Positions 11,671 to 22,362 of a stretch of DNA of 64,000 nt are shown here, one piece after another (position 1 is the stretch's first letter; every line of letters begins with the position of its first letter). The position numbers and the translations under genes were made by a program. This stretch comes from Cephalotus follicularis (taxonomy: Eukaryota; Streptophyta; Magnoliopsida; Oxalidales; Cephalotaceae), in NCBI GenBank assembly GCA_001972305.1, contig BDDD01000264.1, forward strand, positions 188,679-252,678, in the 5' to 3' direction. The notes beneath the pieces were generated by a model. The model was not told the DNA's origin. It saw only the letters and a program-made list of their open reading frames with translations, and searched no databases.

Positions 11671-11995
11671 TTTCCAAGTAATTCATAAGTTATAAAATAC
11701 TTGAAATAATACATTTATTCAAAATGTAAACAGTCTTTGAAATCACGTTTCAATCCTTCGAAAATATACATTTAACAAATATACATTTTCGTGTAAAATA
11801 ATGATTTGTTATAAAATCATGTATGCACTTCTAAAATGATAAAACACTTTAGAATTCAATCACATTTCAATTCACAATTCAGTTCACGGTTTAATTCATA
11901 CCTACATCGACGCTAACCGGCACAAGGCAAGGAAAGCTCGACCAATCCACAATAATATGCAAGCAAACATATGCTCAAAATGCAACCTGACCCTT

Positions 11996-12370
11996 TCGGC
12001 GTCGACACCTAACCTCTAGGCGCCAAATCGTTCATATTAGTCACTTAAGCGTCGCCGCTTAACCCTAGGCGTCAACGCTTATACCCTTTAAGCGTCAGTG
12101 CTTTAACCAGTGACTTAAGTGTCAACAATTGTCCTTGACGTCAACGCTTCAAGGTATGGATCCTTGAGCATCAGCGTTCATTGCTTTGGCGTCGACGCTT
12201 TGAGGTAGGACCTCAAGCGTCAACATCCACGTGTCCATCACTACGCACATTCAAACCAGGGCGTCAACGCTTTCCTTAAGCGTCGACGTTTATCGCGAAA
12301 TCAGTGTACATTCCTACGCGTAACAGTCCATAGCGTCGACGCTTACCATTTAAGCATCGACGGTTAGAGA
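11996..12370. repeat. GTCGAC palindrome array in H, AAGCGTCGACGCTT variant
   Basis: About 14 sites in 375 bases. The best match the 14-bp perfect palindrome AAGCGTCGACGCTT in part or whole (for example about 12188-12202 and 12331-12343). Degenerate ones carry gtcaacgc, gtcgccgc or catcgacg. Most differences are C-to-T or G-to-A at CpG. The array lies about 1.2 kb downstream of the inferred promoter. Confidence 0.8.
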
Positions 12371-13123
12371 AGATCAGAAACATCTTCTCCTTCAACACGT
12401 TCAATACCAAGAGATCAACATGCATAATCACACATGCAATTCGATCCACAATCATTTCAATCACAATATGCAAGGCAGGTTAGCTACTTATAGCAACCCT
12501 AACACAAATCACACCACTCACACACCAAGGGAAAATTATCCCAAAACGCGTATGCAATTCAATCCACAAAGTTCACGCATTTCATCAATGATAAACATCA
12601 TTCTTGAACTCAAATAAGCAAGTATAAATCCCCTACTATTACCCCTACCTCTGATTCCGAGTTAGGAATCGCAGTAGCAACAGTACAGTCGAGCCGCAGG
12701 TTCAATTGCTGAACCTTTCCAATAACCGTTGAACCGAAGCCGGTTCTTGCTAATTGATCCTTTCCACTGCCAAATCCAATTTCCGCACACACTGCACATA
12801 CAACACATTTCATTACGATCAACGCACGCAAAATATTGCCATCGCTGAAACGTCGGCCGGATTCTGACCGACACAACCAGGCGGTGAAACACCCATCAAC
12901 GGGTTCCACATTGAACGGTCTACTAAAAACTGGTCAAGACTCGCCGGGAATCGGCGCCGAACGCCGCGCCACGGCCGGCAGCGAGTTGTGACTCACTGAG
13001 TCAACTAGTCAGACCTCCACAGGTCCGATCGCCACCCAAAAATGCCACACATTCACCAGTTATACACACCCCTACCCGTGGCTCGCCGAGACTCGGTGCC
13101 AAAAGCGCGGTCTCAGGCGGTCG

Positions 13124-13155
13124 TGAGTCGACTCGCTGAGTCGACTCAGTCAACG
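13124..13155. repeat. GAGTCGACTC palindromes in H
   Basis: Two perfect gagtcgactc palindromes 13 bases apart, followed by cagtcaacgg. A related gactcactgagtcaactagtc stretch is at about 12989-13009. Confidence 0.7.
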
Positions 13156-13436
13156 GATTTCGGCCGTTTTCGGCCGAATCAGGCCTCACCGGTGGTCGAA
13201 ATGGGTAGAGCGGGCCTTCTACACCATAACCCATGCCATCTGCGACGCTAACGGCGCCGGGAAACGCTCAGCGGAGGCGCGAGAGTGGTGAGGAAGAAGA
13301 AGAAGAAAAGGAAGAGAAAAGAGGGGAAGGGGGAAGAGCTTATCGGTGGTAGGCGTGCCTGGGTGGTCCGCCGTCCTCTCCCGGTCACGTGGCTGGCTCC
13401 GGCGCCCTCTCTCCCTCTCTCTCCCGCTGTCTCTCC

Positions 13437-13440
<4 letters not shown>

Positions 13441-13467
<27 letters not shown>
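13441..13467. repeat. (CT)n microsatellite
   Basis: About 13 CT units inside solo LTR H. Confidence 0.9.
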
Positions 13468-13471
<4 letters not shown>

Positions 13472-13914
13472 GCAGGTTCTTCACACCGGTGCGCTATGCG
13501 CCCGTGTCTCCCTCCTTCTTCTTTTATTATTTTGCTTCCTCTTTAGTATTTTCTGGTAAAATACTAAGGTATGGGTCCCAATTTTTCCGCGAATCGCGAC
13601 ATAAATTATCCAAACTACCACCAAAATAATCGCAATAAAAATGCGAACATTTGGTCTTTATTGTCGCGCATTAAAAATAAGTTTTATTAGCCGTCTTAGC
13701 TAACACGATTACGACTTAAATGCGTAATGCCTTTTTATTACTCCGGACTCTATCGATTTTATCACAACTGTACACGCACCAATTTCATAATAATTATTTA
13801 TAAAATTCAGGGCGTTACAACAAGGCCTTAGGGAGGCTTCCTACGGAATCTGTATGAAAAGGGGATAATTTGGGGTGAAAATCATAAAATTTGTCCAACC
13901 TGGACAGTAGCTTT

Positions 13915-14135
13915 AGGCATTGACGTGTAGGATTCACGCGTCGACGTGTAAAGCTCTGGGCGTCGACGTCTAACTAAGGTGTTGACACCTAAGTCTCTTC
14001 TCTATGGCGTTAACGTCTAACACAAGGTAGTGTACTAATGCACAAAGCAAATGGGCATCGACGCTTAACTGATGGCGTCGATGTGCTGGGAAACTCAGGA
14101 ACACCTCAACGTGTACGAAACACGTTGACGCGCTG
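13915..14135. repeat. GTCGAC palindrome array in C LTR copy 2
   Basis: Sites such as gcgtcgacgtgt, gggcgtcgacgtct, gcgttaacgtct and gcatcgacgctt lie every 20-35 bases, about 0.6-0.8 kb downstream of the putative TATA box. The same array is in copy 3 at 24045-24260, with a slightly different set of decayed sites. Confidence 0.8.
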
Positions 14136-14664
14136 GGCTGCTATCAAATACCAAAATCCCTCAAAAATCCATGGAAAATCCATAAAAACCATTTTTAATT
14201 CAAATCAAAGGATACTATAAGATCCCATCATCAAACTAGACTTGTAAACAGCTTTAAAATTCTTTAAAATCATGTCTATAGGCCTGAGATTGGGGAAAAA
14301 TGGGAATTGGGCAAAATGTGCCAAAACCTCCGATTTCCCCTCAAATCTCTCCTTTTAATCTGTTTCTACTCATATCTCCTGCTCTAATTCATGCATCTAG
14401 CATACATACACTCATGCATAACCATAAAAACATGCCAATCTATCCATATAAGGAGATCGGAGCATAAGTATAACCTACCTAAATCGGCTGAAAACGGAGA
14501 ATAGGTAGCTTCAATCCGTATTCTGCTGCTTCCTTCACTTTCTACTCGATGTCACTATTCCAATGACTGCTTGTTTGCTCGATTCCGCCCACTCTCTCTA
14601 TCTAACTCACTTTCTCTCTCTATCTCTCTAAGAAAATGAGAATGAGAATGAACTGAACTGAACC

Positions 14665-14718
14665 ATATATATATATATATATATATAATGAACTAAACTG
14701 ACCCCTTTATATATATAT
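14665..14718 (-). promoter_or_regulatory. TATA-rich putative promoter of C LTR copy 2
   Basis: Two alternating TA runs. On the minus strand tatataaag (about 14705-14713) precedes a CT-rich leader, about 220 bases from the LTR start. Confidence 0.45.
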
Positions 14719-14930
14719 ATATGGGCTCCTTTAGGCAAAAATCTCACAAACAGCAATCGGGTTCTACGGAACCACCACTAATCATAAACAATCATAGAAA
14801 TGGAAAATATGCATATATATTATACATTCCAAGTCATCTGTAGGTACAATATTGTACAATATCGTTCAATATCATATAAATACAAGCATATACATGCAAG
14901 ACTGTGCAAATAAGATATCTGGGGCTTACA

Positions 14931-14945
14931 TCCTCCCCTCCTTAG
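14931..14945 (-). other. Polypurine tract of C
   Basis: Minus-strand ctaaggaggggagga lies directly before the TGTAAGCCCC LTR start, the expected place for second-strand priming. Confidence 0.8.
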
Positions 14946-14973
14946 AGAAATCTCGTCCAGAGATTTTCTAAGA

Positions 14974-15591
14974 TCAAAATAATTGAGGATATCGAGCCCT
15001 CATCTCCTCTTCACGCTCCCAGGTTGCTTCTTCGAGTCCATGGTACTGCCATTGAACTTTAACTAAGGCAATCTCCTTGCTCCTCAACTGTTTAACTCGG
15101 CGGTCAAGAATCTGAACTGGTCTCTCCTCAAAACTCATATCTGTTAGGAGCTCTAAAGGTTCATGCTGTAACACATGCGAAGGATCTGGGTGATACTTCC
15201 TCAGCATCGACACATGGAACACATTATGCACCTCTTCTAGGTCAGGAGGTAAGGCAAGTCTGTAAGCAACTGCACCAACCCTCTCTAGGATCTCAAAAGG
15301 TCCTATAAACCATGGAGCCAACTTTCCTTTCTTGCCGAATCTCATAATCCCTTTGGTCCGAGACACTTTAAGGAAAACGTGATCACCTACCGAGAACTCT
15401 AGATCCCGTCGACAATGATCAGCATAACTCTTCTGGCGACTCTGTGCTGTCAGAAGTCTCTCCCTGATAACCTTGGCCTTCTCTATCGTTTCCTGAATAA
15501 ACTTTGGCCCTAGGAGACTCCGCTCACCTACTTCAAACCAACAAACTAGAGTTCTGCATCTCCGTCCATAAAGAGCCTCGAATGGTGTCAT
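14974..15591 (-). pseudogene. C pol: integrase C-terminal domain with chromodomain
   Basis: The 205-residue frame starts TPFEALYGRRCRT, the usual end of the integrase core. It continues through the GPFEILERVGAVAYRLALP segment (GPY/F-type domain) and LRKYHPDPSHV. It ends with a chromodomain: EERPVQILDRRVKQLR, VKVQWQYHGLEEATWE, ending RYPQLF with the natural stop. Chromodomains bind histone marks and are thought to steer chromovirus integration into heterochromatin. A frameshift separates it from the core frame at 15588-15591. The frame itself is intact to its stop. Confidence 0.9.
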
Positions 15592-16010
15592 ACTGATACT
15601 AGCATGAAAGCTGTTATTATACAGAACTCTACTAGTGGCAAGTGATCATCCCAACTGCTACCCCAATCCATAACGCATGCCCAAAGCACGTCCTCCAAAG
15701 TCCGAATCATCCTCTTGGACTGGCCATATGTCTGAGGGTGAAAAGCCGTGCTAAAACTCAGACAAGTACCAAAGGCTGTCTGCTGTTTCTTCCAAAATCG
15801 GGAAGTGAATCGCGAGTCTCTATCAGAAACAACACTAACTAATACACCATGAAGTCTCACTATCTCTCCTATATAAAGATATGCTAACCGCTCAAGAGAA
15901 TAAGTCATCTTGATCGCTAGTAAATGGGTAGACTTTGTGAAACGATAAACGATGACCCATATGGCATCATGGTTAGCTCTCGTCTGTGGCAACCCTGAAA
16001 CAAAATCCAT
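15588..16010 (-). pseudogene. C pol: integrase catalytic core
   Basis: MDFVSGLPQT carries the first catalytic Asp. SDRDSRFTSRFW carries the second. The third position normally lies in QTDGQSER; here the sequence is QTYGQSKR, so the catalytic Glu is replaced by Lys and the adjacent Asp by Tyr. The copy could not integrate with its own enzyme even apart from its stops. It ends in a frameshift into the C-terminal domain. Confidence 0.88.
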
Positions 16011-16040
16011 TGTAATATGCTTTCATTTCCATTGTGCCAC

Positions 16041-16260
16041 CTACAACGGCTGAAGTAAACCAGCTGGTCTCTGATGTTCTACTTTAACTTGCTGGCATGT
16101 CAAGCAAGCGGACACATACTCTACTATTTCCCATTTCATATTGTTCCATAAATAAACTGGCTTTAGATCTCGATACATCTTAGTGCTCCCTGGATGCACT
16201 AAGAAACTAGAGCGATGAGCTTGAGATAACAACTCATCTTTCAGTTCCTTACTATTTGGA
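16041..16260 (-). pseudogene. C pol: integrase N-terminal zinc-binding region
   Basis: Sequence including HPGSTKMYRDLKPVYLWNNM and CLTCQQVK is the His-His-Cys-Cys region of gypsy integrase, in the same minus-strand frame as gag, RT and the core. An in-frame stop lies between it and the core at about 16011-16040. Confidence 0.8.
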
Positions 16261-16430
16261 ACACAAACCTTGGTATCTGATCAAACCATCACCATGTCCT
16301 GAGAATTCAGGACATAACCCGCCTTTACCATCTAATGCTGCATCAAGCAACTCTCTATCCATCCCTTGAGCCTCTCTAATCCTATCCATTAACTAAGGTT
16401 GTGCCTGTATCCGGGAAACTGTCAAGCAAG

Positions 16431-17138
16431 CTAATCGTGACTCAAAGCGTCTACTACTACATTAGCTTTACCCGGATGGTATTGTATCTCACAATTGTAG
16501 TCATTGAGCAACTCCATCCATCTCCTCTGCCTCATATTCAAGTCCTTCTGAGAGAATAGATATCTCAAACTCTTATGATCTGTGAAAACCTTAAACTTCA
16601 CTCCATATAAATATTGTCTCCACTTGCGTATTGCAAAAATTATCGTTGCTAGCTCTAGATCATGTGTGGGGTAATTCTCCTCATGAGGCTTTAACTTCCT
16701 TAAAGTGTATACAATCACTCTTCCATGCTGCATCAGAACACAGCCTAAAAAGTTCCCAGATGCATCCCTATATACTGTAAAACCTTCATCACCCTCTGGC
16801 AAGGATAAAACGGGTGCAGAGATCAGGCAATGCTTCAATTCCTGAAAACTCTGCTCATAGCTATCATCCCATACAAACGTTGTCTTTTTCTGTGTCAACC
16901 TAGTTAAGGGTGTAGCAATCCGTGCAAATCCTTCGATAAAGCGGCGATAGTAGCCTGCTAAGCCCAAGAAACTACGGACTTCTGACATGTTTGTTGGTCG
17001 TTTCCAGTCTCTAGCTGCTTCTATCTTTGCTGGATCCACTGACAAACCGGCACTGGAAATGACATGACCCAGAAAAGCCACCTCTGTTAACCAGAATTCA
17101 CACTTGCCAAACTTGGCATACAACCGATACATCCTCAA
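16431..17138 (-). pseudogene. C pol: RT thumb, connection and RNase H
   Basis: The frame contains [17 protein letters not shown] and [15 protein letters not shown] (RT C-terminal part), then the RNase H domain [16 protein letters not shown], with catalytic Asp in RDAS, Glu in [10 protein letters not shown] and Asp in FTDHKSL. It ends [16 protein letters not shown], where the last catalytic Asp is kept. The frame is continuous over 235 residues. Confidence 0.9.
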
Positions 17139-17640
17139 GGTCTATAATATCAAATGTAAATGTGTTGCAGGGTCCTCCATGGACTTAGAATACACCAAGA
17201 TATCATCAATAAAGACCACCGTGAACTGGTCTAGATATGGACTAAACACCTGGTTCATCAAGCTCATGAATGCAGTTGGGGCGTTGGTCACCACAAAAGG
17301 CATTACTACAAACTCATAGTGTCCATACGGTGATCTAAAAGCAGTCTTTGGAACATCTTCTGCTCAAACTTTGAGTTGATGATATCCTGTCCTCAAATCT
17401 AACTTGAAGAACACTGACGATCCCTTCAACTGATCGAATAACTCATCGATGTGCAAGAACAAGTACTTATTCTTAATACTAGCCTTATTAAGCTGTCAGT
17501 AATCAACGCACATTCTCAAGGATCCATCCTTTTTCTTCACAAATAGAATAGGCGCTCCCCATGGGTTAACACTGGGTCCGGTGAATCCTTTGTCAAGTAA
17601 CTCTTACAACTGTAACTTCAACTCCTTCAACTCATGAGGG
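17139..17640 (-). pseudogene. C pol: reverse transcriptase palm and fingers
   Basis: Same minus-strand frame as the segments on both sides, but with several in-frame stops. Recognisable motifs are [35 protein letters not shown] and the catalytic [10 protein letters not shown] at about 17195-17215, which keeps both aspartates. Confidence 0.85.
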
Positions 17641-18260
17641 GCCATACGATAAGGAGCCATCGATATAGGTGTTGTCCCTGGCAACAAATCTATAACAAAC
17701 TCTGTGTCCCTCTCGGGTGGTAAGGTTGTCAACTCCTCTGGGAATACGTCCGGGTATTCAAAAACAACTAGAACATCCTCTAACCTTGGTACCCACTTCT
17801 TGTTATTTATGATATGTGCTAGGAAGCCATAACAACCCTGTCTCATAAGCTTGTCAGCATGAAGGGCTGATATCATCTGAACTGGCTGATGATCTAAAGT
17901 TCCAATAAACTGGAACTGAGACTCTCCTGGCATACTGAAGGTAGCAACCTTCCCCTTACAATCCACGTGAGCATAATACTTAGATAACCAATCCATTCCT
18001 AGGATCACATCTAGCTCACCCATCGGTCACACGATAAGGTCTGCTGGTAAGACGTGGCCAGCAATCTCTACTATACAAGATCTACATACCCACTCTGAAA
18101 TGATAGACTTCCCCACTGGGTAACTAACCTCTATCATAAAAGGCAAAAGCTCTGGCCCTATGCCAACATGGCATACAAAATATGATGCAATGTATGAATG
18201 GGACGAGCCCGAATCTATAAGAACTCATGCCATACACTGTGAGATATGAATAGTACCTCC
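17604..18260 (-). pseudogene. C pol: aspartic protease and start of RT
   Basis: The protease active-site triad region reads VLIDSGSSHSYI near 18200-18220. GELDVILGMDWL at about 18000 is the second conserved protease motif. The open part (18023-17604) then runs through the linker YPDVFPEELTTLPPERDTEF into the RT entry. In-frame stops occur before GELDV and at 17604. Confidence 0.85.
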
Positions 18261-18404
18261 TATCACAGATGTAGATCCTCCTGCTGCACTCCGATCCATA
18301 CCATACACTCTACCATGTACTGTACGTATCGATCCCATAGGCTATTTTCTGCGGTCTCTCCCTGCCACAGAAGGCAAACTAGTGCTAGGTCGACCCTGAT
18401 ACTG

Positions 18405-19117
18405 CTATCCAAAACCACTACCTGGTTGATAAAAAATACTCTGGTTCTGTTGAGAACCTCCATGTCCTGACTGAGTTCTTGAAGCATATCTGTCATAAGT
18501 ACACTCCCTCGTGATATGACCGGAACCTCCACAATTCATACACTTGCCGGCCTTCAACCAACAATTATCTACTGCATGGTTTGTGTGCCCACAATGCACG
18601 CACGGTTCAATGGAAGTCTGATTTCCCTCATCGAAAAACCTAGGCTGACCTCCCTGTGACTCCTAGAACCCCTGTCGAGAACCTTGTCTTTTATGCTTCT
18701 GCTGAAGGCTATGACTTCTTCTCCCTTGTCGTGATCCCCTAGATTGACCTCCTTGTTGAGAAAAACCGGAAGGACTACGGGTACTCTAAGGCGAACCACC
18801 TTGTCCTAAACTGTTGTTCCCGAACCTAGGAGATTTGTTGCTACTCCCTAAACTTCTTCCTGACAGCCATCCAGAAGAATCAGATCGGTTATGATCATTC
18901 TGGATTCATAAGTTACGTAACTCCTCTGATAAGGTCTCAGCATCTCTAGCTCTGCTAGCTAAGTCCACCATAGATCTCAACCGAAGTGGTGCTAGTCACT
19001 GTCTGATATCTGGTCTAAGGCCACCAAGGAACGTCTTAGCTTTCCTTGCCACTGTGCCGACCATGTGTGGAGCTACACGTGACAACTCAACGAATTTGGC
19101 CTCATATTGGGCTACTG
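18405..19117 (-). pseudogene. C gag: C-terminal part with two zinc knuckles
   Basis: The frame re-enters gag directly after D (VAQYEAKFVELSRVAPHMV, with TFLGGLRPDIRQ before the stop at 18996). It continues through a Ser/Gln/Gly-rich linker with in-frame stops to two CCHC knuckles, CVHCGHTNHAVDNC and CMNCGGSGHITREC, both with all metal ligands. These bind genomic RNA. From 19117 down to 15588 the reading frame is not shifted once; damage is by stop codons. Confidence 0.88.
19113..19117. repeat. Target-site duplication tactg of D (left copy)
   Basis: Matches 21523-21527 and, in the duplicated segment, 8081-8085. Confidence 0.9.
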
Positions 19118-20494
19118 TGTAACACCCCGCGCCCGCAGGGCGGACACGTGACGTTACGCTTAATCCAATACACAATACAATGGTCGGGACTAGCAATATA
19201 AAAATACGGAAAAACTTAAAACTTTGCAATACATATCGGTTGCGAAAGAAACAATACACTGATCCATACATACGATACAATTCCTTTACAATACAAGCCT
19301 TTTCAATACATTAACAATCTTTCAATACAATACATTCCAATTTCCACTACAAAGTCTCACAACCAGCTCCGCGGTGCCCAAGCAGTCATGCGATCAACGG
19401 TCCTCAGTCCTTCTGTCCAATGCTACCTGCTGCCCTACCTATGCAGCACACAAAGGTGCAACACAGCCCCACCCCGAAGGATGGGGTTAGCCACACTGGC
19501 TAAGCAGAAACCCCATGCAGCATGTATGCATGCGCAATGTGCAGTATCGGTGACAATTTATACAATAACAATGTGCGGTGTACAATATCAATGCATGACA
19601 TGGAAAATGTACATGTACAATTGGCGATCAGACTATCCGTATGACAGTGGCCCAACAGAACACACGGATAGGATCTATAACAATCAATCAATGGCAGACA
19701 CTCAATGGTGGTGTATGAAACACCCAATAAATCAATCAATATCCTATAGAGCACGCGACCGGGTCAATACAATGTCAATCGGTTAGCGGTGATCAATCCC
19801 ACGGAAGGTAGTCCTTCAAAAAGGGTGGGAGATCTATCTACGGTTTCCAGATTGATCAGGTCTGGAACTCATAGATCTTCCAGCCTATGGCTGGGTCAAT
19901 ACGGTCTCGATGAGCTACAACCGAGGGAGCTACTGATACCGTTAGGGAGCTACGGCCTCAAGGGAGCATCAATCGACAATCAATCGGTACCGTTCGTCAG
20001 CGGTTCAATACAATACAATAAGTGAAACGATAGGCGGAATAGGCGGACAGAGTCAACGCCCTAACATGCCGACATGAATCATAAGGTCGCTCTATAGGAT
20101 TCATACAATACAATCAATCAATCAATCGAGTCAATACAATATTGGGTAAAGTCAATAAGTGGTGGTGTCTAATGGAGAAATGGGAACGTGCGTCCATCGT
20201 ACCGACTTAGGCTCGCAACAACACTCACGACTCAAGCAATCGATCGATGTATCAATACAACATCGAAGCAAAGCAATAAGTGGTGGTGCCTAATGGAGTG
20301 ATGGGAACGTGCATCCATTTTACTGACTTAGACTCGCAGCAATACTCATGACTCAAGCAATCAATCGGTCAGTGCAATCATTAAAACTATTTTCAAACAC
20401 TTGAAGACCTCAAGTGAGGCTCCGGTCAAGTGGCGATGTGAAAAGAAGTAGAAAACTAGCTTTAAAACAGTTAAAACTCCTTTCAGCACATTAG

Positions 20495-20835
20495 GCGTCG
20501 AAGTCTTTATTGAAAGATGTTGACTCCTCTTTAAAATGGAGGAAAGACATCGATGTCTTTAGAAAGACCTCGATGTCTTTCCTTGTTCATGTAGAGAATT
20601 AGCCAAAGAGATCGACGTCCTTTGAGAAAGGCGTCGACGCTTTTCAATAAAAGCAGCCTGAGAATGCGCATCGATGTTCGGCATCGACGTCTTTCCAGGG
20701 AAGAGACATCTCGAGGCAAAGACGTCGACGTCTTTAGAAAGACGTCGATGTCTTTGTTGCAGAATCAAGGATATTGCACTCGTATGAGAAACACATCGAC
20801 GCCTTTGGGCTAAGGGTCGACGTCTTTCCGGGCAG
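20495..20835. repeat. GTCGAC palindrome array in D, AAAGACGTCGACGTCTTT variant
   Basis: About 13 sites in 340 bases, including perfect 18-bp palindromes aaagacatcgatgtcttt (about 20547-20564) and aaagacgtcgacgtcttt (about 20718-20735). Spacing is 20-30 bases. Variants differ mainly by CpG-to-TpG/CpA changes. The array lies about 0.5-0.85 kb downstream of the TATA-like box. Confidence 0.85.
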
Positions 20836-21346
20836 GGTATATTTTTCTGGTAGAAAATGGGGCCAATCTCAAGCCAAAATCCAATTAAAAGACATTCTTT
20901 GAAAACCAAAGTTTACAATCAATCATTTGAGGTTAGTAAGACTAGTTACAACCTTCCAAATTCGATTTCAATCATTCAATTTAACAATTAGGTCAAGGGT
21001 TTGCTATAAACCCTAAAAACCTCAATTCAATCACTCAATCACTCAATTCAATCATGCAATTCAATCAATCAATCGATAAAACAGTAGGTAATTCAGTAAA
21101 GAAGTCCTACCTATCACTGAAGCTTCAAAAGTTGAGCTAACGATTGATCAATCGGCTGAAAACGCCCAATAATCCGCTACTTTCTTGTTCAATCGGTGAG
21201 CCACCACTTGTAATCACTGTCCTTGTCGATGGGGATGCAATTCTGGCTGCAAGAGAGGAAGATGGAGGCTCCAGCTAGAGAGAGAGAGGGAGAAGGATAG
21301 AGAGAGAAGAGGAAATGTGAATAATGAGAGAAAGAGAAAGAATTGA

Positions 21347-21354
21347 CTTAAATA
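21347..21354 (-). promoter_or_regulatory. TATA-like box of LTR D
   Basis: Minus-strand tatttaag, 170 bases from the LTR start and just upstream of a CT-rich leader. Confidence 0.5.
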
Positions 21355-21522
21355 GTCGATTCGATCAACTCTCCGAAACTCGGCCCAAAATCCCGACTAT
21401 ACATGCATATAACCAATACAATATCAATAGGTATAAGAATACCTCAATACAATACGATTCAGTAAGGTCCAATACGGTACGATGTATGCATAAACAGTAC
21501 CAAAGGGAATTCGGTCGTCACA

Positions 21523-22350
21523 TACTGTCATAGTTACCCTAGGTCAAGGCAAGGAATTCTGCCTCCCTCCTATCAACTTCAGCCTCAGGATAATACTGTT
21601 CATTGAACTCTACTTTGAAATGATCCCATGAATTCGGTATTCCATTTTCCTACCAAGAAAGGGCAACCATATTCCACCAATGTTCTGCTTCTCCTTGAAG
21701 CATATATGTGTCGAAGGCAACTTTCTCCGATTCTGAACATCTCAGGACTCGAAAGATCATATCCATCTGCATGAGCCATCTCTAGACAGTAATTGCATCA
21801 AGATCCCCTGTAAATGCTAGAGGGTTTAGCCTCAAAAATCTGGTTAAGGAACTCTCCTTGGGTGTAGCCAAGTCAACTGATCTCCTCACTGTCTCGGCAC
21901 GTCTAGTAGGCCTTACAACTAGAGTCTGCTCTGGTGCTTTTGCTGAATGCCTCACCGGTCTCACAGATGGAGCTTGCTCAGTTGTAGATGACTGTCGTTG
22001 CATGAACTCATTCATCTTTTTCATCATGTTATACATCTTCTTCATGAAACCTCGAGATCCTCCTTGACCAGGAGCATCGAAATCTGCTTCTTGGCTCACA
22101 TTCTATTCTACTGGTCCTTCTACACTTCCACTGGCTCGGGTACGTCGAGACGATAACCCTGCCTTAGCCTTTCCTTTAGCTCATCTTCAACCTTCCATAT
22201 CTACCTTATATAAGAGACAAAACTCAGCTATCCAATTCATAATAATAATTCCAACATATATAGCAATCAACAGGCTTATCATTATCATTCTTTCTGCTAG
22301 AAACCTTATCCATATTCCTTAATTTCAAAAATCAGGAGCCATAACCGATC
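21523..22350 (-). pseudogene. C gag: N-terminal part, right (primary) copy
   Basis: The minus-strand frame 22099-21782 has 105 residues, starting MSQEADFDAPGQGG and ending in the Retrotrans_gag entry NPLAFTGD. After one stop it continues to the insertion point of D at 21527, beyond which gag goes on at 19117. It is preceded by about 250 bases of leader behind the PBS. Confidence 0.85.
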
Positions 22351-22362
22351 GCTCTGATACCA
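22351..22362 (-). other. Primer-binding site of C, right copy
   Basis: Minus-strand tggtatcagagc, seven bases inside the 5' LTR border at 22370. Confidence 0.9.

Larger units (their letters stand above)
10517..13819 (-). mobile_element. Solo LTR H (Ty3/gypsy-type), 3.3 kb
   Basis: Begins TGTCACACCCCG and ends GGGCGTTACA, flanked by a 5-bp duplication acaag, with no internal domain; it is absent from the equivalent place in LTR copy 3 (near 23957). Orientation is inferred as minus. On that strand a TAATAAAAG-like motif near 13525 is followed by the pyrimidine/purine-rich zone (13250-13500) and then long leader-like sequence. It carries GTCGAC arrays at 11996-12370 and 13124-13155. A series of repeats containing ctaaccggc and ggaaagctc occupies 11310-11670. 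No plausible ORF was seen. Confidence 0.85.
8928..14930 (-). mobile_element. LTR of C, copy 2, interrupted by solo LTR H
   Basis: Terminal sequences are TGTAAGCCCC (minus strand, 14930) and GGCGTGACA (8928). After subtracting H and one target copy it is about 2.69 kb, against 2.66 kb for copy 3. It is both the 3' LTR of the pol-bearing unit (polypurine tract at 14931-14945) and the 5' LTR of the truncated left unit (PBS at 8909-8920). A series of near-repeats of gtgactcaatcccgaagg, spaced 40-55 bases, occupies about 9690-9960. Confidence 0.85.
19118..21522 (-). mobile_element. Solo LTR D (Ty3/gypsy-type), 2.4 kb, inside gag of C
   Basis: Plus-strand ends are TGTAACACCCCG and CGGTCGTCACA, flanked by tactg. 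On the minus strand it starts TGTGACGACCGAATTCCC and has a TATTTAAG box at 21354-21347. A CT-rich leader then runs into long non-coding sequence containing a palindrome array (20495-20835). Short caatacaat/caatcaat repeats fill 19260-19340 and 20090-20160. No ORF is credible. Precise removal rejoins gag. Confidence 0.9.

Noticed and set aside
13248..13629. Overlapping ORFs of 66-114 codons on both strands
   Set aside because: Low-complexity (CT)n and Lys/Arg runs in solo LTR H; no domain and no codon structure.
20495..20835. Regularly spaced short repeats resembling a CRISPR array
   Set aside because: Repeats are palindromes with variable sequence and spacing inside an LTR of a plant element; there are no spacers of constant length and no cas genes.
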